DNA of 64,000 nt, from positions 1 through 64,000 of the forward strand of contig JAJEGA010000042.1 of NCBI GenBank assembly GCA_022820125.1, given 5' to 3'. Origin of the DNA: Anaerolineae bacterium (lineage in GTDB: Bacteria > Chloroflexota > Anaerolineae > Aggregatilineales > Phototrophicaceae). Positions 40,022-48,898 of this stretch are shown here, piece after piece. Made by a program: the position numbers and the translations under genes. The notes under the pieces were generated by a model. That model made no database searches, was not told the origin of the DNA, and saw only the letters and a list, made by a program, of their open reading frames with translations. How positions within the stretch are numbered: position 1 is the stretch's first letter; every line of letters starts with the position of its first letter.

Positions 40022-40024
40022 CGG

Positions 40025-40927
40025 CTAACCCACTTCGACATCGCGATACAGGTAGCGGAACATCAGGGCGGAAACCAGGCCGATGAAGAGCAACATCAGG
40101 ATGGAGCCGGCCGCCGCCCGGCTCAGCTTGCTGAAGGTGAAGGCGGTGCGATAAAGATACAGGCTCAAGGTCTCGGTGGTGAGGTGCGGCCCGCCATCGG
40201 TCATGACACGCACGATATCAAAGGTGCGGAAGGCATCGACCGTGCGCAGCAGCAGCGCCACCAGAATCACCGGGCGCAGCATCGGCAGCGTGAGACGGCG
40301 GAAGATCATCCAGGATGATACGCCCTCCAGCCGTGCCGACTCGAAGGGGGCGCGCGGCAAGGTCGCCATGCCCGCCTCAATGATGAGAAACACCAGCGGA
40401 TACCACTGCCAAATATCCACCAGCACCACCGTCATCCGCGCTGTGCTCGCCTGCGCCAGCATGGTTTGCCCCGGGATGCCGAACAAACCGAGAAACCAGT
40501 TGACCAGCCCGAAGAGCGGGTCCAGCATCCAGTTCCACATCAGCCCGACAACGATGGGCGCCATGGTGATGGGAATGATGAGAATCAGGCGCAGCAGCTC
40601 TTTGCCCGCGGTCACGCGGCGCATCAGCAGCGCCACGCCGAAGCCCAGCAGGAACGAGCCGGAAACCGAGAAGACGACATAATAAAGCGTGTTGAGCGCG
40701 GTCTGAATGAAGTCATCGTTGCCCAGCATGCGCTCAAAGTTCTGCAAGCCGACAAAGGGGCGCGACTGCGAGGCGAAGGTCACGCGAAACAGCGACACGC
40801 CGGTCGAGAATATGATCGGATAAATCACCACCAGCAGCAGAATAATGAGCGCGGGCGCGATGAAGAACCAATGCCGCTGCCGCTGCGTCAGGTGGTAGAG
40901 GCGGGTCGAGAAGGGTTGGTCGGGCAT
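40025..40927 (-). CDS. ABC sugar transporter permease, MalF type
   Basis: A 300-residue permease: TM1 IAPALIILLLVVIYPIIFS, further helices, and the EAA loop FESARLEGVSSWMIFRRLTL (about 209-228). ATG at 40927 was chosen; upstream frame starts only at TTG and adds seven residues. Partner of 39179. Confidence 0.9.
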   Translation of the reverse strand: MPDQPFSTRLYHLTQRQRHWFFIAPALIILLLVVIYPIIFSTGVSLFRVTFASQSRPFVGLQNFERMLGNDDFIQTALNTLYYVVFSVSGSFLLGFGVALLMRRVTAGKELLRLILIIPITMAPIVVGLMWNWMLDPLFGLVNWFLGLFGIPGQTMLAQASTARMTVVLVDIWQWYPLVFLIIEAGMATLPRAPFESARLEGVSSWMIFRRLTLPMLRPVILVALLLRTVDAFRTFDIVRVMTDGGPHLTTETLSLYLYRTAFTFSKLSRAAAGSILMLLFIGLVSALMFRYLYRDVEVG

Positions 40928-40954
40928 GTCTGATATAGGTAACAGCAACTAACT

Positions 40955-41027
40955 GTAGGGGCGTCTCGCGAGACGCCCATGTGAAAACAAACCTAGACGA
41001 GCGGGCGTTTCAGCGAAACGCCCCTAC
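40955..41027. repeat. Facing pair of GTAGGGGCG-type units
   Basis: 40955-40978 (plus, arm TCTC/GAGA) and 41003-41027 (minus, arm TTTC/GAAA), 24 bases apart. Between the binding-protein and MalF-type genes, where a stem-loop could stabilise upstream mRNA. Confidence 0.88.
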
Positions 41028-41050
41028 AGTTTGCCGTTATAGGACAAGCC

Positions 41051-42520
41051 CTACATGCACTCGTCGTGCTCTAAGCCGAGCTCGGCGAACTTGGCGCAGA
41101 CGAAATCCTCGCGCTGTTCCACCGAGACGTAGGTGAGCCCTTCATCGTAGTAGCCGGCGTCTTCGACGATTTCGCGGATGTCATTATTGGCGTCCACCAT
41201 CAGCGTCGCCGCATCACCGCCGGCTGCCACCTCTTGCAAAGCGCGGCCGATGGCGTTCTCCGCCTCGGGCCACCAGGGCTCGGCTGGGCGCCCGATGCCA
41301 ACTTTCGCCGCTTCGTAATTCGCCGTCAGATGGGGCCATTTGGCGACCAGATCGGGATCGGTCAGCACCGAGATGCGGTGGCCAGCGCCAGTCTGCTCCG
41401 CCAGAATGCGCGAAAACTCTACGCCATGCGCCAGCTGCAGGTAATCCCAGGCGATCTGCTTCTGCTCCTCGGAGATATGGGCGTTGATCATATAGGCTGG
41501 TCCAGCCGAGAGCAGCGCCGATTGAATCTCGCCGGTCTCCGGATTAAGCCAGCCGGGCACAGGCGCGAAGCCAGTATTCGCCGCGACGATCGACGCTTCC
41601 GGATCCAGCAAGAGCGGGATCGCCCAACTCTCCGTGCCATACATCGCCACCTTGCCTTGAGCGAAGTTTTGCATCACCTCGCCGAATTGGAAGGACTCGC
41701 GCCCTGGCGGCTGCAAGTTGAGGACATCCTGCCCGGCGAAGAACATCGCCGTATCGATCGCCGCCTCGGTATCGAAGAGCGGATTGAACTCGCTGTCGAA
41801 GAAATCGACGCCGCGCGAGAAACCGAAGTGAATCATGTAATCGAAGAGGATATTGTTGGGCGTACCATAGCGATAGTTGAAGCCGTAGAGTTCATCGTCC
41901 GGTCTGGTGAAGAATTCGCCGACTTCCGCCAGCTCGTCCCAGGTCGCGGGGACAGTGAGCTCGCGCCCGTATTGCTCCATGAAGGCGGCTTGCTCGTCCG
42001 GATCTGCAAAGAGATCGGTGCGATAAGCGAACATGCCGACGGCGACCAGCGTCGGAATGCCGACCCATTTCTCTTTCGCCATCGCCACGGTGCCGAAGGC
42101 GCGGGTGGTGAAGTCTTCCGGATGTGAATCGCCCGGCGCCGCCAGGTAGAAGCGGTCCAGCTCTTCCAGGCAGCCCAGCGCCGCCAGCGCGCCCGCCCAG
42201 CCATCTTCGACAAACATGATATCGAAGTCATCGCCGCCGGCCGCGCAGGTGGTTTGAATCCGCGGCAGCACATCGCTGTGCGCCGCGTTTTCGTAGATCA
42301 GGGTGACGCCCGAGGCCTCTTCATAGAGCGGGTCCAGTATCTCGTGCTGATAAGCCAGGATGGGCACGACCTCGGTGTTGAGGATGCGCAGCTCCTTGCC
42401 TTCCCAGGGGCGCGCGCCGGTCTCGGGGTCGGTGAGCGGGATGGAATCCTGCGCCGACGCCAGCGGCAGGAAGAGCGAGGCAATGGCGAGCAATATCAAA
42501 ACAGCTTTGATGTTTCTCAT
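41051..42520 (-). CDS. ABC transporter extracellular sugar-binding protein
   Basis: A 489-residue solute-binding protein. Signal peptide MRNIKAVLILLAIASLFLPL ends at ASA-QD; mature protein has the family-1 binding fold with LRILNTEVVPILAYQ near the N terminus, and YGTESWAIPLL and RGVDFFDSEFNPL further on. AAGGAG precedes the ATG at 42520. First gene of the minus-strand catabolic set; the ligand is probably an oligosaccharide that yields the sugar processed by the GH29 enzyme and aldolase. Confidence 0.9.
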   Translation of the reverse strand: MRNIKAVLILLAIASLFLPLASAQDSIPLTDPETGARPWEGKELRILNTEVVPILAYQHEILDPLYEEASGVTLIYENAAHSDVLPRIQTTCAAGGDDFDIMFVEDGWAGALAALGCLEELDRFYLAAPGDSHPEDFTTRAFGTVAMAKEKWVGIPTLVAVGMFAYRTDLFADPDEQAAFMEQYGRELTVPATWDELAEVGEFFTRPDDELYGFNYRYGTPNNILFDYMIHFGFSRGVDFFDSEFNPLFDTEAAIDTAMFFAGQDVLNLQPPGRESFQFGEVMQNFAQGKVAMYGTESWAIPLLLDPEASIVAANTGFAPVPGWLNPETGEIQSALLSAGPAYMINAHISEEQKQIAWDYLQLAHGVEFSRILAEQTGAGHRISVLTDPDLVAKWPHLTANYEAAKVGIGRPAEPWWPEAENAIGRALQEVAAGGDAATLMVDANNDIREIVEDAGYYDEGLTYVSVEQREDFVCAKFAELGLEHDECM

Positions 42521-42694
42521 TTCAATTAACTCCTTCAAGGACAAATCTAATTGCTCTTTCGAATCGATACTCCCGGAATCCTTCTATAGCTGCTGCCTTT
42601 CTACTTGTGAAGCTGGGCAAGCACGTCGCCCGAGCGGGCTAACCGAGCCGCCAGCGCGACCAACGGCATTACGTCGGTGAAGCCTCCGCCTTAC

Positions 42695-42846
42695 CTAGCT
42701 CCGATTTGTTTCGCATCCATCTTCTGGAATCGGAGTCATTAACCCTAGGCGGGTGCGAGCGACCATTTCATGCGCACATTCAATCACACGCTGCCCTGCG
42801 TCAAGTTCGATCAGGACCTCCAACTCTATCTCCTGGCAGATGGCCA
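42695..42846 (-). pseudogene. Fragment of a DNCC-zincin C-terminal region
   Basis: Directly after the stop of the 42847 gene but in another frame, the minus strand reads LMAICQEIELEVLIELDAGQ and CAHEMVARTRLG before TAG at 42695. This matches ICREMELAVLLELGAEP and TRDMVANTRAK of the intact 43716 protein. It is a left-over 3' end of another family copy. The rest of 42521-42694 shows no gene. Confidence 0.65.
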
Positions 42847-43656
42847 TCAACTTTGGTGGAGCCACCATTGATACTCGGGGTTTTCGATATTTGCCAGAAT
42901 ATGCCTAAACCGGGGCAGCAAAGGATGCCCCGGACAACAGGCTGCCATTGCTTCGATTTGAAATGTCAGAGCCTCCCTTTCGTCCTCCAGATTTACAGGC
43001 GACCGCCCTGCTCCAGACGCCAGATCTCTTTGGTCTTGATAATTGTGCGCCGCATAATGGACAAGGTGGCCGACAAACCCGCCTGTGTCGTTTAGATAGG
43101 GATCGCCCGGATCGACGAGGTGAAACTTTACATGATCAGGGAAACTGACAATAGTTCCGTTCGGAACCTCCAATAGCAAATCATAGCCGAAAACGGTATA
43201 GATATACCAGCGCGGCGCTCGGGCTTTAAGCAAGTCCAGTGCGGCGTTCACCGCGGCAATGAATCTCGCTGAGCCCTCTATTCTCAAAGCCCTGCGCATG
43301 TTGTCCGCTTGCTCAACACTCCGTTCTGATTGCCCGGCTGCCGTGCATTGATTGTTCTGGAAAGCCCAATAACCGTCGACCCATTCCTGATCCGTATGGC
43401 ACTGCCTGTCGACGAAACAGCAATTGTCAACCTGAGCGGGAGCGCCGGTGGGCTGGGATGACGCAGGCGCCAGCGAACCCGCAGGCGCGCTGCACTGACT
43501 GTTCTGGAACGCCCAATAGCCATCGACCCAATCTTGATCGCTTTGGCATTGGCGGTCGACGAAACAGCAATTGTCGATGGCGCTAACGCTCCCCGCAAGC
43601 GCCGCCGCGCCGAGGAGAATCGCGGTTAGCATGAAAGCGAATGCCCTCGTCTTCAT
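42847..43656 (-). CDS. Secreted DNCC-module protein with degenerate zincin motif
   Basis: A 269-residue exported protein. Signal peptide 1-26; DNCC modules at about 28-55 and 77-104 (CC-x5-C-x17-C); then a C-terminal domain related to that of 43716. Where the relative has LVHEACH, this one has LVHYAAH (about 199), which keeps both histidines but lacks the catalytic glutamate, so peptidase activity is doubtful. AAAAGGAGAC precedes the ATG. Could be a non-catalytic partner or a decaying paralogue. Confidence 0.75.
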   Translation of the reverse strand: MKTRAFAFMLTAILLGAAALAGSVSAIDNCCFVDRQCQSDQDWVDGYWAFQNSQCSAPAGSLAPASSQPTGAPAQVDNCCFVDRQCHTDQEWVDGYWAFQNNQCTAAGQSERSVEQADNMRRALRIEGSARFIAAVNAALDLLKARAPRWYIYTVFGYDLLLEVPNGTIVSFPDHVKFHLVDPGDPYLNDTGGFVGHLVHYAAHNYQDQRDLASGAGRSPVNLEDEREALTFQIEAMAACCPGHPLLPRFRHILANIENPEYQWWLHQS

Positions 43657-43715
43657 TTGCCGTCTCCTTTTGACCTGTGGGAATTATGCATGGCTTTGCG
43701 TCGGCGATATCACCG

Positions 43716-44897
43716 TCATCCTGGGCAGAATCCTGGGTCATTCGGATCCTGTAACTTTGCGCGGGTGTTAGCGACCATATCACGCGTCCATTCAAGCACA
43801 TGGGGCTCAGCGCCGAGTTCAAGCAGGACCGCCAACTCCATCTCCCGGCAGATGATTTCCTCTCGGATGCTGTCTTCACGATTACAAGTTCCGGCTACAT
43901 ACAGTCCATACCCGGCATCATGTCGATGGACGTGGCAGGCTTCGTGAACCAGCACCGCGGACATGCGCGAGTCCCAGGCGGCGTCCGGTCGTCCGCTCCA
44001 ATTGTCAACGAATGTGCGCCACCTGTAGAGTACGTTATCCGCCAAGTTGCTCCAATTCGTTTCGATCTTGTCTAAGCCGGCGAGCACGTAATTGTAGCGC
44101 TGCGGCAGCCTGGTCCGCAGCTGGTCAAGCCTTTGCGTGTAAAAGTCGACGAAGTCCGGATCGCCCACGATGCTAATCAACCCTGGAAGCGCGCATTGAC
44201 CGTTGTTATGGAATGCCCGATAGCCCGCCGCCCAATCCTGGTCGCTGTTGCATTGCCAATGGAGTTGACAGCAATTGTTATAAGAAACGATTTGCCCGAG
44301 CGCGGGCAGGACGTTACGACCGGTGGAGGGCAGAATGGAATGCCCGCTGGCGGACCCGTAGACAAGCCCGCTGGCGGTCCGCAGGATAACACCCCCACCG
44401 CCGGGCTGGGAAGAAGCTACCGTCTGCGCTTGCCCGGGCGCGCCGCATTGACCAGCCCGATAAGCATGCCAGCCGCCCATCCAGTCCAGGTCGGTGCTGC
44501 ATTGGCGATCGACGTAGCAGCAGTTGTCAACCTGAGCGGGAGCGCCAGTGGGCTGGGATGACACAGGCGCCGGCGAACCCGCAGGCGCGCTGCATTGACC
44601 GGCTTGATAAGCATGCCAGCCGCCCATCCAGTCCAAGTCGGTGCTGCATTGGCGATCGACGTAGCAGCAGTTGTCAATGTTGGCGGGGGCGGGCCCGGCG
44701 GGCGGGGATGACGCAGGCGCCGGCGAACCCGCGGGCGCGCTGCACTGATTGTTCTGGAAAGCCCAGTAGCCATTGACCCAATCTTGATCGCTTTGGCATT
44801 GGCGGTCGACGAAACAGCAGTTGTCGATGGCGTTAACGCTCACGGCCAAAGCGCCGAGACATATAACGGAAACAGCTAATGCGAATGCCCTTGTCAT
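43716..44897 (-). CDS. Secreted four-module DNCC protein with HExxH domain
   Basis: A 393-residue exported protein. Signal peptide 1-23; DNCC modules at about 25-52, 74-101, 123-150 and 211-239, the first three nearly identical and the fourth (NNCCQLHWQC) divergent; C-terminal domain with VLVHEACHVHRHDAGYG (about 314-330), then EEIICREMELAVLLEL whose glutamates could supply a third zinc ligand. This is the best candidate for an active zinc peptidase of the family. GGAGACC precedes the ATG. The modules may bind a surface or extracellular target, with six or more disulfides possible. Family not recognised. Confidence 0.78.
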   Translation of the reverse strand: MTRAFALAVSVICLGALAVSVNAIDNCCFVDRQCQSDQDWVNGYWAFQNNQCSAPAGSPAPASSPPAGPAPANIDNCCYVDRQCSTDLDWMGGWHAYQAGQCSAPAGSPAPVSSQPTGAPAQVDNCCYVDRQCSTDLDWMGGWHAYRAGQCGAPGQAQTVASSQPGGGGVILRTASGLVYGSASGHSILPSTGRNVLPALGQIVSYNNCCQLHWQCNSDQDWAAGYRAFHNNGQCALPGLISIVGDPDFVDFYTQRLDQLRTRLPQRYNYVLAGLDKIETNWSNLADNVLYRWRTFVDNWSGRPDAAWDSRMSAVLVHEACHVHRHDAGYGLYVAGTCNREDSIREEIICREMELAVLLELGAEPHVLEWTRDMVANTRAKLQDPNDPGFCPG

Positions 44898-44934
44898 AAC
44901 TGTCGGTCTCCTGATTGCCGGTCGGATTGTCGCA

Positions 44935-45035
44935 GATTATGCCTATTCCGTGCATGGAACTGATAGTAACGCGTTGGTATGCGCCCGTCAACAAAAGCCG
45001 GACAACAGGCCAGGGCAATCGCTTCAAATTTTTCT
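44935..45035 (-). pseudogene. Possible fragment of a DNCC-zincin 3' region
   Basis: The minus strand around 45029-44996 reads FEAIALACCPAF, similar to FQIEAMAACCPGHP of the 42847 protein, and the DNA motif CGGACAACAGG recurs at 42935, 45000 and 45283. The match is short, so this is only a suggestion of a fourth family remnant. Confidence 0.3.
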
Positions 45036-45233
45036 TTTACCACCGAGTACACAGAGAACACAGAGTTTAGGTTCTTTTGATGGCTCTTCCTCTAAATTCA
45101 CTGTTTGAATTAGGCAGGCATGCCGCTGCCTTGTCGATAAACTTCCTTCCCATCCAAAAATTATGCGACAAAATGCCGCGAAATCTCTAATCAATCGCAT
45201 TTCTCGGCGCTATCGGTGTACTCGGTGGTTAAA
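45035..45233. repeat. Inverted pair of ACCACCGAGTACAC repeats
   Basis: TTTTACCACCGAGTACAC (45035-45052) and its near-perfect reverse complement GTGTACTCGGTGGTTAAA (45216-45233), 163 bases apart. Sequences of the ACACAGAGAACACAGAG type recur in many bacterial genomes. The rest of 45234-45554 before the binding-protein gene has no gene I can support. Confidence 0.7.
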
Positions 45234-45554
45234 TTTCAGTTTAGGTTCGCTCATCGCAGGGGATGCCAGTTTTGAAGCGATTGACCCGGACAACAGGCGC
45301 TCACCACAAATCGCCGCGATGCCTTATGTAGACAAAGCCGTGCATCCGCCAAAGCGATTTTCTTGCCCCGGGCGGACAAGTTCGCTAGTATTCTGCTCAA
45401 ATGCGGTCGCAGATATCGCGGACAGAATGGCGCGCCCGTCGACGGTTTCGGTTTCAAATTTTGTGGAAGGAGGAAGCCTGAAAGGCAGACCGAGTCCAAT
45501 TGACATGCGTCGTGCACGGATGACCAGATTCTCAGTTTATAGGAGAGGGTAAGA

Positions 45555-46844
45555 ATGACGAGCATATTGAAGCGATCCATATTGATCATCGCGCTGGTTC
45601 TTCTCAGTGCGACCGCGGCGGTGACGCCGGCGCAGGATGAAGTGACGCTGGGCTTTGTCTACGGTTCCTTCGCCTCACAAGAAAAGTGGGAAGCCTACTT
45701 TGAAGGTTTCCTCGAGGCGCATCCCTATGTCACGATAAACTACATCCCGGTTCCGCTTGACAGTTGGGGTGATTACACGCAGAAAATCGTCACCACGATG
45801 TTGGGTGGCGAGCAAGTCGATGTCATTTGGAACGCCATTGAAGCTGTTCCCTTGATGGCGGAGAGAGGCGTCCTGCGAGAGCTGGATTCTTTCCTCGAGA
45901 GCGATCCCGATATACAGGAGTTCCTGGACGATGCGCATCCCAAGCTGCTCGAAGGACTGCGCTGGAAGGATCAACAGTATCTGCTCCCCTTCGCCTGGAA
46001 CACGACGCTGATCTATTACAATAAAGCGGTGCTGGAAGCGGCGGGCTTGCCCGAACCTCCGCCTGATTGGACCTGGGACGACTTCCTGGAATACGCCACG
46101 ACCATGACCCAAGATACCGACGGCGATGGCAATAACGACATTTGGGGCTTCCACCACAACGCCTGGCTCTGGCACCTGGGTCCCTGGCTGGTCTCCAACG
46201 GCTCCTTCTTCCTCAACGAAGATTTCACCGAGCCCTGGTACAGCCGTCCCGAGTCCATTGAAGCCTTGCAATTCGCCCGCGACCTGATCTGGGAACACAA
46301 AGTGGGGCCCACGGGTTCATTCAACTTCCGGGAAGCCTTTGTCGCCGGCACGCTCGGCATGATGATCGATTCGCCCGCCGGACGTCAACGCTTGATCCCG
46401 GCCGGCATGTCCGCCGCTGACTACGATGTCGTCTTCTTCCCCAGCAAATCGGGCGAAGGCGCCCCGGGTTCGCAATGGGGCACGGACGGCTATGGCATCA
46501 CCAAAGACAGCCAACACCCGGACCTGGCTTGGGAGATGGTCAAGCATTTGGTAAGCACGGAAGTCATGTCCAAGCTGCTTTCCGGCGAGTTTGCATCCGC
46601 CAGCGCGCCCGCGCGGCAATCGCTGGCCAGCGATTCGGTGTTGGTCGAAGCCAGCCCGGCAAATTACCTGCGCTTCTACGAGGCGCTGGAAAATGGCCGG
46701 ACGGTTATCAATGCGCCCTATTTCGCCGAACTGGCGGAGATTCATGATCGTTATATGTCGCAAGTCTGGGCCAACGAGATGAGCGTCGAAGAGGCCGCCG
46801 CCAACATCCAGGCTGATATGGAAGCGGTGATCGCCGACAACTAG
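45555..46844 (+). CDS. ABC transporter extracellular sugar-binding protein
   Basis: A 429-residue binding protein. Signal peptide of 26 or so residues (RSILIIALVLLSATAAVTPA-QD); WEAYFEGFLEAHPYVTINYI, WKDQQYLLPFAWNTTLIYYN and AWLWHLGPWLVSNGSFF are typical of family-1 sugar-binding proteins. AGGAGAGGG precedes the ATG. First gene of an importer that ends with the GH116 gene, so a beta-glucoside or similar oligosaccharide is the likely ligand. Confidence 0.9.
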   Translation: MTSILKRSILIIALVLLSATAAVTPAQDEVTLGFVYGSFASQEKWEAYFEGFLEAHPYVTINYIPVPLDSWGDYTQKIVTTMLGGEQVDVIWNAIEAVPLMAERGVLRELDSFLESDPDIQEFLDDAHPKLLEGLRWKDQQYLLPFAWNTTLIYYNKAVLEAAGLPEPPPDWTWDDFLEYATTMTQDTDGDGNNDIWGFHHNAWLWHLGPWLVSNGSFFLNEDFTEPWYSRPESIEALQFARDLIWEHKVGPTGSFNFREAFVAGTLGMMIDSPAGRQRLIPAGMSAADYDVVFFPSKSGEGAPGSQWGTDGYGITKDSQHPDLAWEMVKHLVSTEVMSKLLSGEFASASAPARQSLASDSVLVEASPANYLRFYEALENGRTVINAPYFAELAEIHDRYMSQVWANEMSVEEAAANIQADMEAVIADN

Positions 46845-46858
46845 CGTGTCAATCGAGA

Positions 46859-46890
46859 GAGGCGAAGTGGGGGAGATTTCACTTCGCCTC
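46859..46890 (+). terminator. Intra-operon hairpin after binding-protein gene
   Basis: GAGGCGAAGTG (46859-46869) pairs perfectly with CACTTCGCCTC (46880-46890), an 11-bp stem with a 10-base loop. No T run follows. In ABC operons such a stem often protects or partly terminates the transcript so that the binding protein is made in excess. Confidence 0.65.
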
Positions 46891-47005
46891 ATTGCCACAT
46901 TGCGCAGGTTCATTAAAAGCGTGCATGAGAAGCCGCGTCACTTAGTTTGTCGTCTGCTTCAGAACACTTACTAGCGCGCAGTCGCCACAGAAGCAGGAGG
47001 CTGCC

Positions 47006-47926
47006 ATTTTAGCGCGCGGCGCCACCGCTAACCGGAATCGTATAAACAGCCTGCGGGCGCGGGAAGCCATCGCCGGCTATTTCTTTATTCTGCCGACGCT
47101 GCTGAGCTTTCTGGTCTTCTTTCTCATACCGACGATTTCGGGCTTGGGCATGTCCCTCTTCGATTGGGATTTCTTCTCCGATCCCGACTATGTTGGGCTG
47201 GACAACTTCATTGAGCTTAGTCAAGACAAGCTTTTCTTGACGACATTGAAGAACACCGCCCTCTTCGCCTTATTCGCCACCAGCGGCAACGTTGGCTTGG
47301 GTATGTTCATCGCCATCGGCATCAACAGCATCAAGTGGCGCTGGCTGAAGGCTTATTTGCGCACCGCCTATTTCATACCATTCGTCATCTCGACTGTCGT
47401 TGTCGCCCTGATGTTTGGCTTCCTGCTACAAGAGAGCACCGGCGTCGTGAATTACTATTTGTCGCGGCTGGGCATCGACAGGATACCCTGGCTCTCGTCA
47501 TCAGCCTGGGCTTTCCGATCCGTCGTGCTAATCGACGTATGGAAGCATGTCGGCTTCTTCACCTTGATCTTTCTAGCCGGTCTGCAGGCGATCCCGGGCG
47601 AGCTCTATGAAGCCGCGCTGGTGGATGGCGCGGGCCGCCGCGTACGGCTGACGCGCATCACGATCCCGCTGCTGACGCCATCGTTGTTCTTTTCGCTGGT
47701 TATCGCGTTGATCGGCGCGTTCCAGGTCTTCGAGTCTATGTTTGTCTTGACAAACGGGGGACCCGGCGACGCCACCCGAACTGTCGTCATGCTTCTTTAC
47801 CGCGAGGCATTTGGCAGCTTTAATATGGGCTATGCCGCCAGCATGGCGGTCGTGCTTTTCTTCATCATCTTGATGCTAACCGTCACGCAAGTCCGGCTCG
47901 GCGACCGCTGGGTCTTTTACCGGTAG
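47006..47926 (+). CDS. ABC sugar transporter permease, MalF type, ATT start
   Basis: A 306-residue permease. The first ATG in frame (47144) would remove the first membrane helix (AGYFFILPTLLSFLVFFLIP). The open frame extends to a stop at 46943 with no ATG, GTG or TTG before 47144, but a strong AGGAGG (46995-47000) lies five bases before ATT at 47006, which I take as the start. The EAA loop YEAALVDGAGRRVRLTRITI (about 202-221) and family length then fit well. CTG codons further in are a weaker alternative. Confidence 0.75.
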   Translation: MLARGATANRNRINSLRAREAIAGYFFILPTLLSFLVFFLIPTISGLGMSLFDWDFFSDPDYVGLDNFIELSQDKLFLTTLKNTALFALFATSGNVGLGMFIAIGINSIKWRWLKAYLRTAYFIPFVISTVVVALMFGFLLQESTGVVNYYLSRLGIDRIPWLSSSAWAFRSVVLIDVWKHVGFFTLIFLAGLQAIPGELYEAALVDGAGRRVRLTRITIPLLTPSLFFSLVIALIGAFQVFESMFVLTNGGPGDATRTVVMLLYREAFGSFNMGYAASMAVVLFFIILMLTVTQVRLGDRWVFYR

Positions 47927-47947
47927 TTCAAGCGAAATTGCGTTCCA

Positions 47948-48853
47948 ATGATCAGCGCGGCATCCTCAAGCAACGGTCGTCCAATTCAGTTATATGGTCC
48001 TTTATGGGACAAACTGCGACATCAATGGCGCGCGTGGACGGCCAATGTCATACTCGCGCTTCCGCTTGTCCTTGGTTCGCTCCTTATGTTCATCCCGCTG
48101 CTTTGGGCGGCGTCGTTCTCGTTTGGCCAGCCCCATGAATTCTTCAAGTTGCCGCCGCCGGTCATTCCCAGCGCAATTCGCCTCGACAATTATCAGGGCG
48201 TGTTTGAGCGCGTCGACTTTCTGCGGTTTTTTCTCAACAGCGTCTTCGTCACCGGATGTGTGACAGTCGCGCAGTTGATCACTTGCAGCATGGGCGGTTA
48301 CGCGTTCGCGCGGCTGCGCTTCCCGGGCAAGCGCATCATTTTCATCCTCTTTCTCGCTTCCATGATGGTGCCGCAGCACGTCACATTGATCCCGGTTTTT
48401 ATCATCATCCGCGGAATGGGCTTGTATAACAATCTGGGCGCGCTGATCGTCCCCTACGCCGCTAGCGTCTTCGGCGCCTTCCTGCTTAAGCAATTCTTCG
48501 AAACCATACCGGATGACTTGGAGGACGCGGCGAAAATCGACGGCGCCGGCTTCCTTCAGATTTACTGGCGCGTTATGCTGCCGCTCGCCGGTCCGCCATT
48601 GGCGACACTGGCAATCCTCACTTTCAATAGTTCCTGGAACAATTTCTTCTGGCCGCTGATTTTCATCAATTCAGCTGAAAAGATGACATTGCCGCTCGGC
48701 ATGATATACTTACGCGGCCAGGATGGGGTGACGAATACCGGCGTACTCATGGCGGCGATCGTCTTGAACCTGATACCAGTCTTGATATTCTTTATGATTT
48801 TTCAGCGTAGACTGGTGGAAGGCGTAACCTTGAGCGGCCTTAAAGGAACTTGA
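47948..48853 (+). CDS. ABC sugar transporter permease, MalG type
   Basis: A 301-residue permease with TM1 VILALPLVLGSLLMFIPLLW and EAA loop LEDAAKIDGAGFLQIYWRVM (about 195-214). ATG 21 bases after the previous gene; no strong ribosome binding site. No ATPase gene is present in this operon, so the transporter probably shares an MsmK/UgpC-type ATPase such as the one at 37914. Confidence 0.9.
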   Translation: MISAASSSNGRPIQLYGPLWDKLRHQWRAWTANVILALPLVLGSLLMFIPLLWAASFSFGQPHEFFKLPPPVIPSAIRLDNYQGVFERVDFLRFFLNSVFVTGCVTVAQLITCSMGGYAFARLRFPGKRIIFILFLASMMVPQHVTLIPVFIIIRGMGLYNNLGALIVPYAASVFGAFLLKQFFETIPDDLEDAAKIDGAGFLQIYWRVMLPLAGPPLATLAILTFNSSWNNFFWPLIFINSAEKMTLPLGMIYLRGQDGVTNTGVLMAAIVLNLIPVLIFFMIFQRRLVEGVTLSGLKGT

Positions 48854-48898
48854 CCGGTCAAAGCCAAGCGAACCATAGCCGCGCGGTTTATCAAGGTT

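Noticed and set aside
45163..45552. 129-codon plus-strand frame before the binding-protein gene
   Set aside because: It starts at an ATG just before an ACCACCGAGTACAC repeat and reads straight through it; composition is atypical and no homologue is suggested. It also ends at the AGGAG of the next gene.
47144..47926. ATG at 47144 as the permease start
   Set aside because: It would cut off the first membrane helix, lacks a ribosome binding site, and leaves a strong AGGAGG at 46995 unused.
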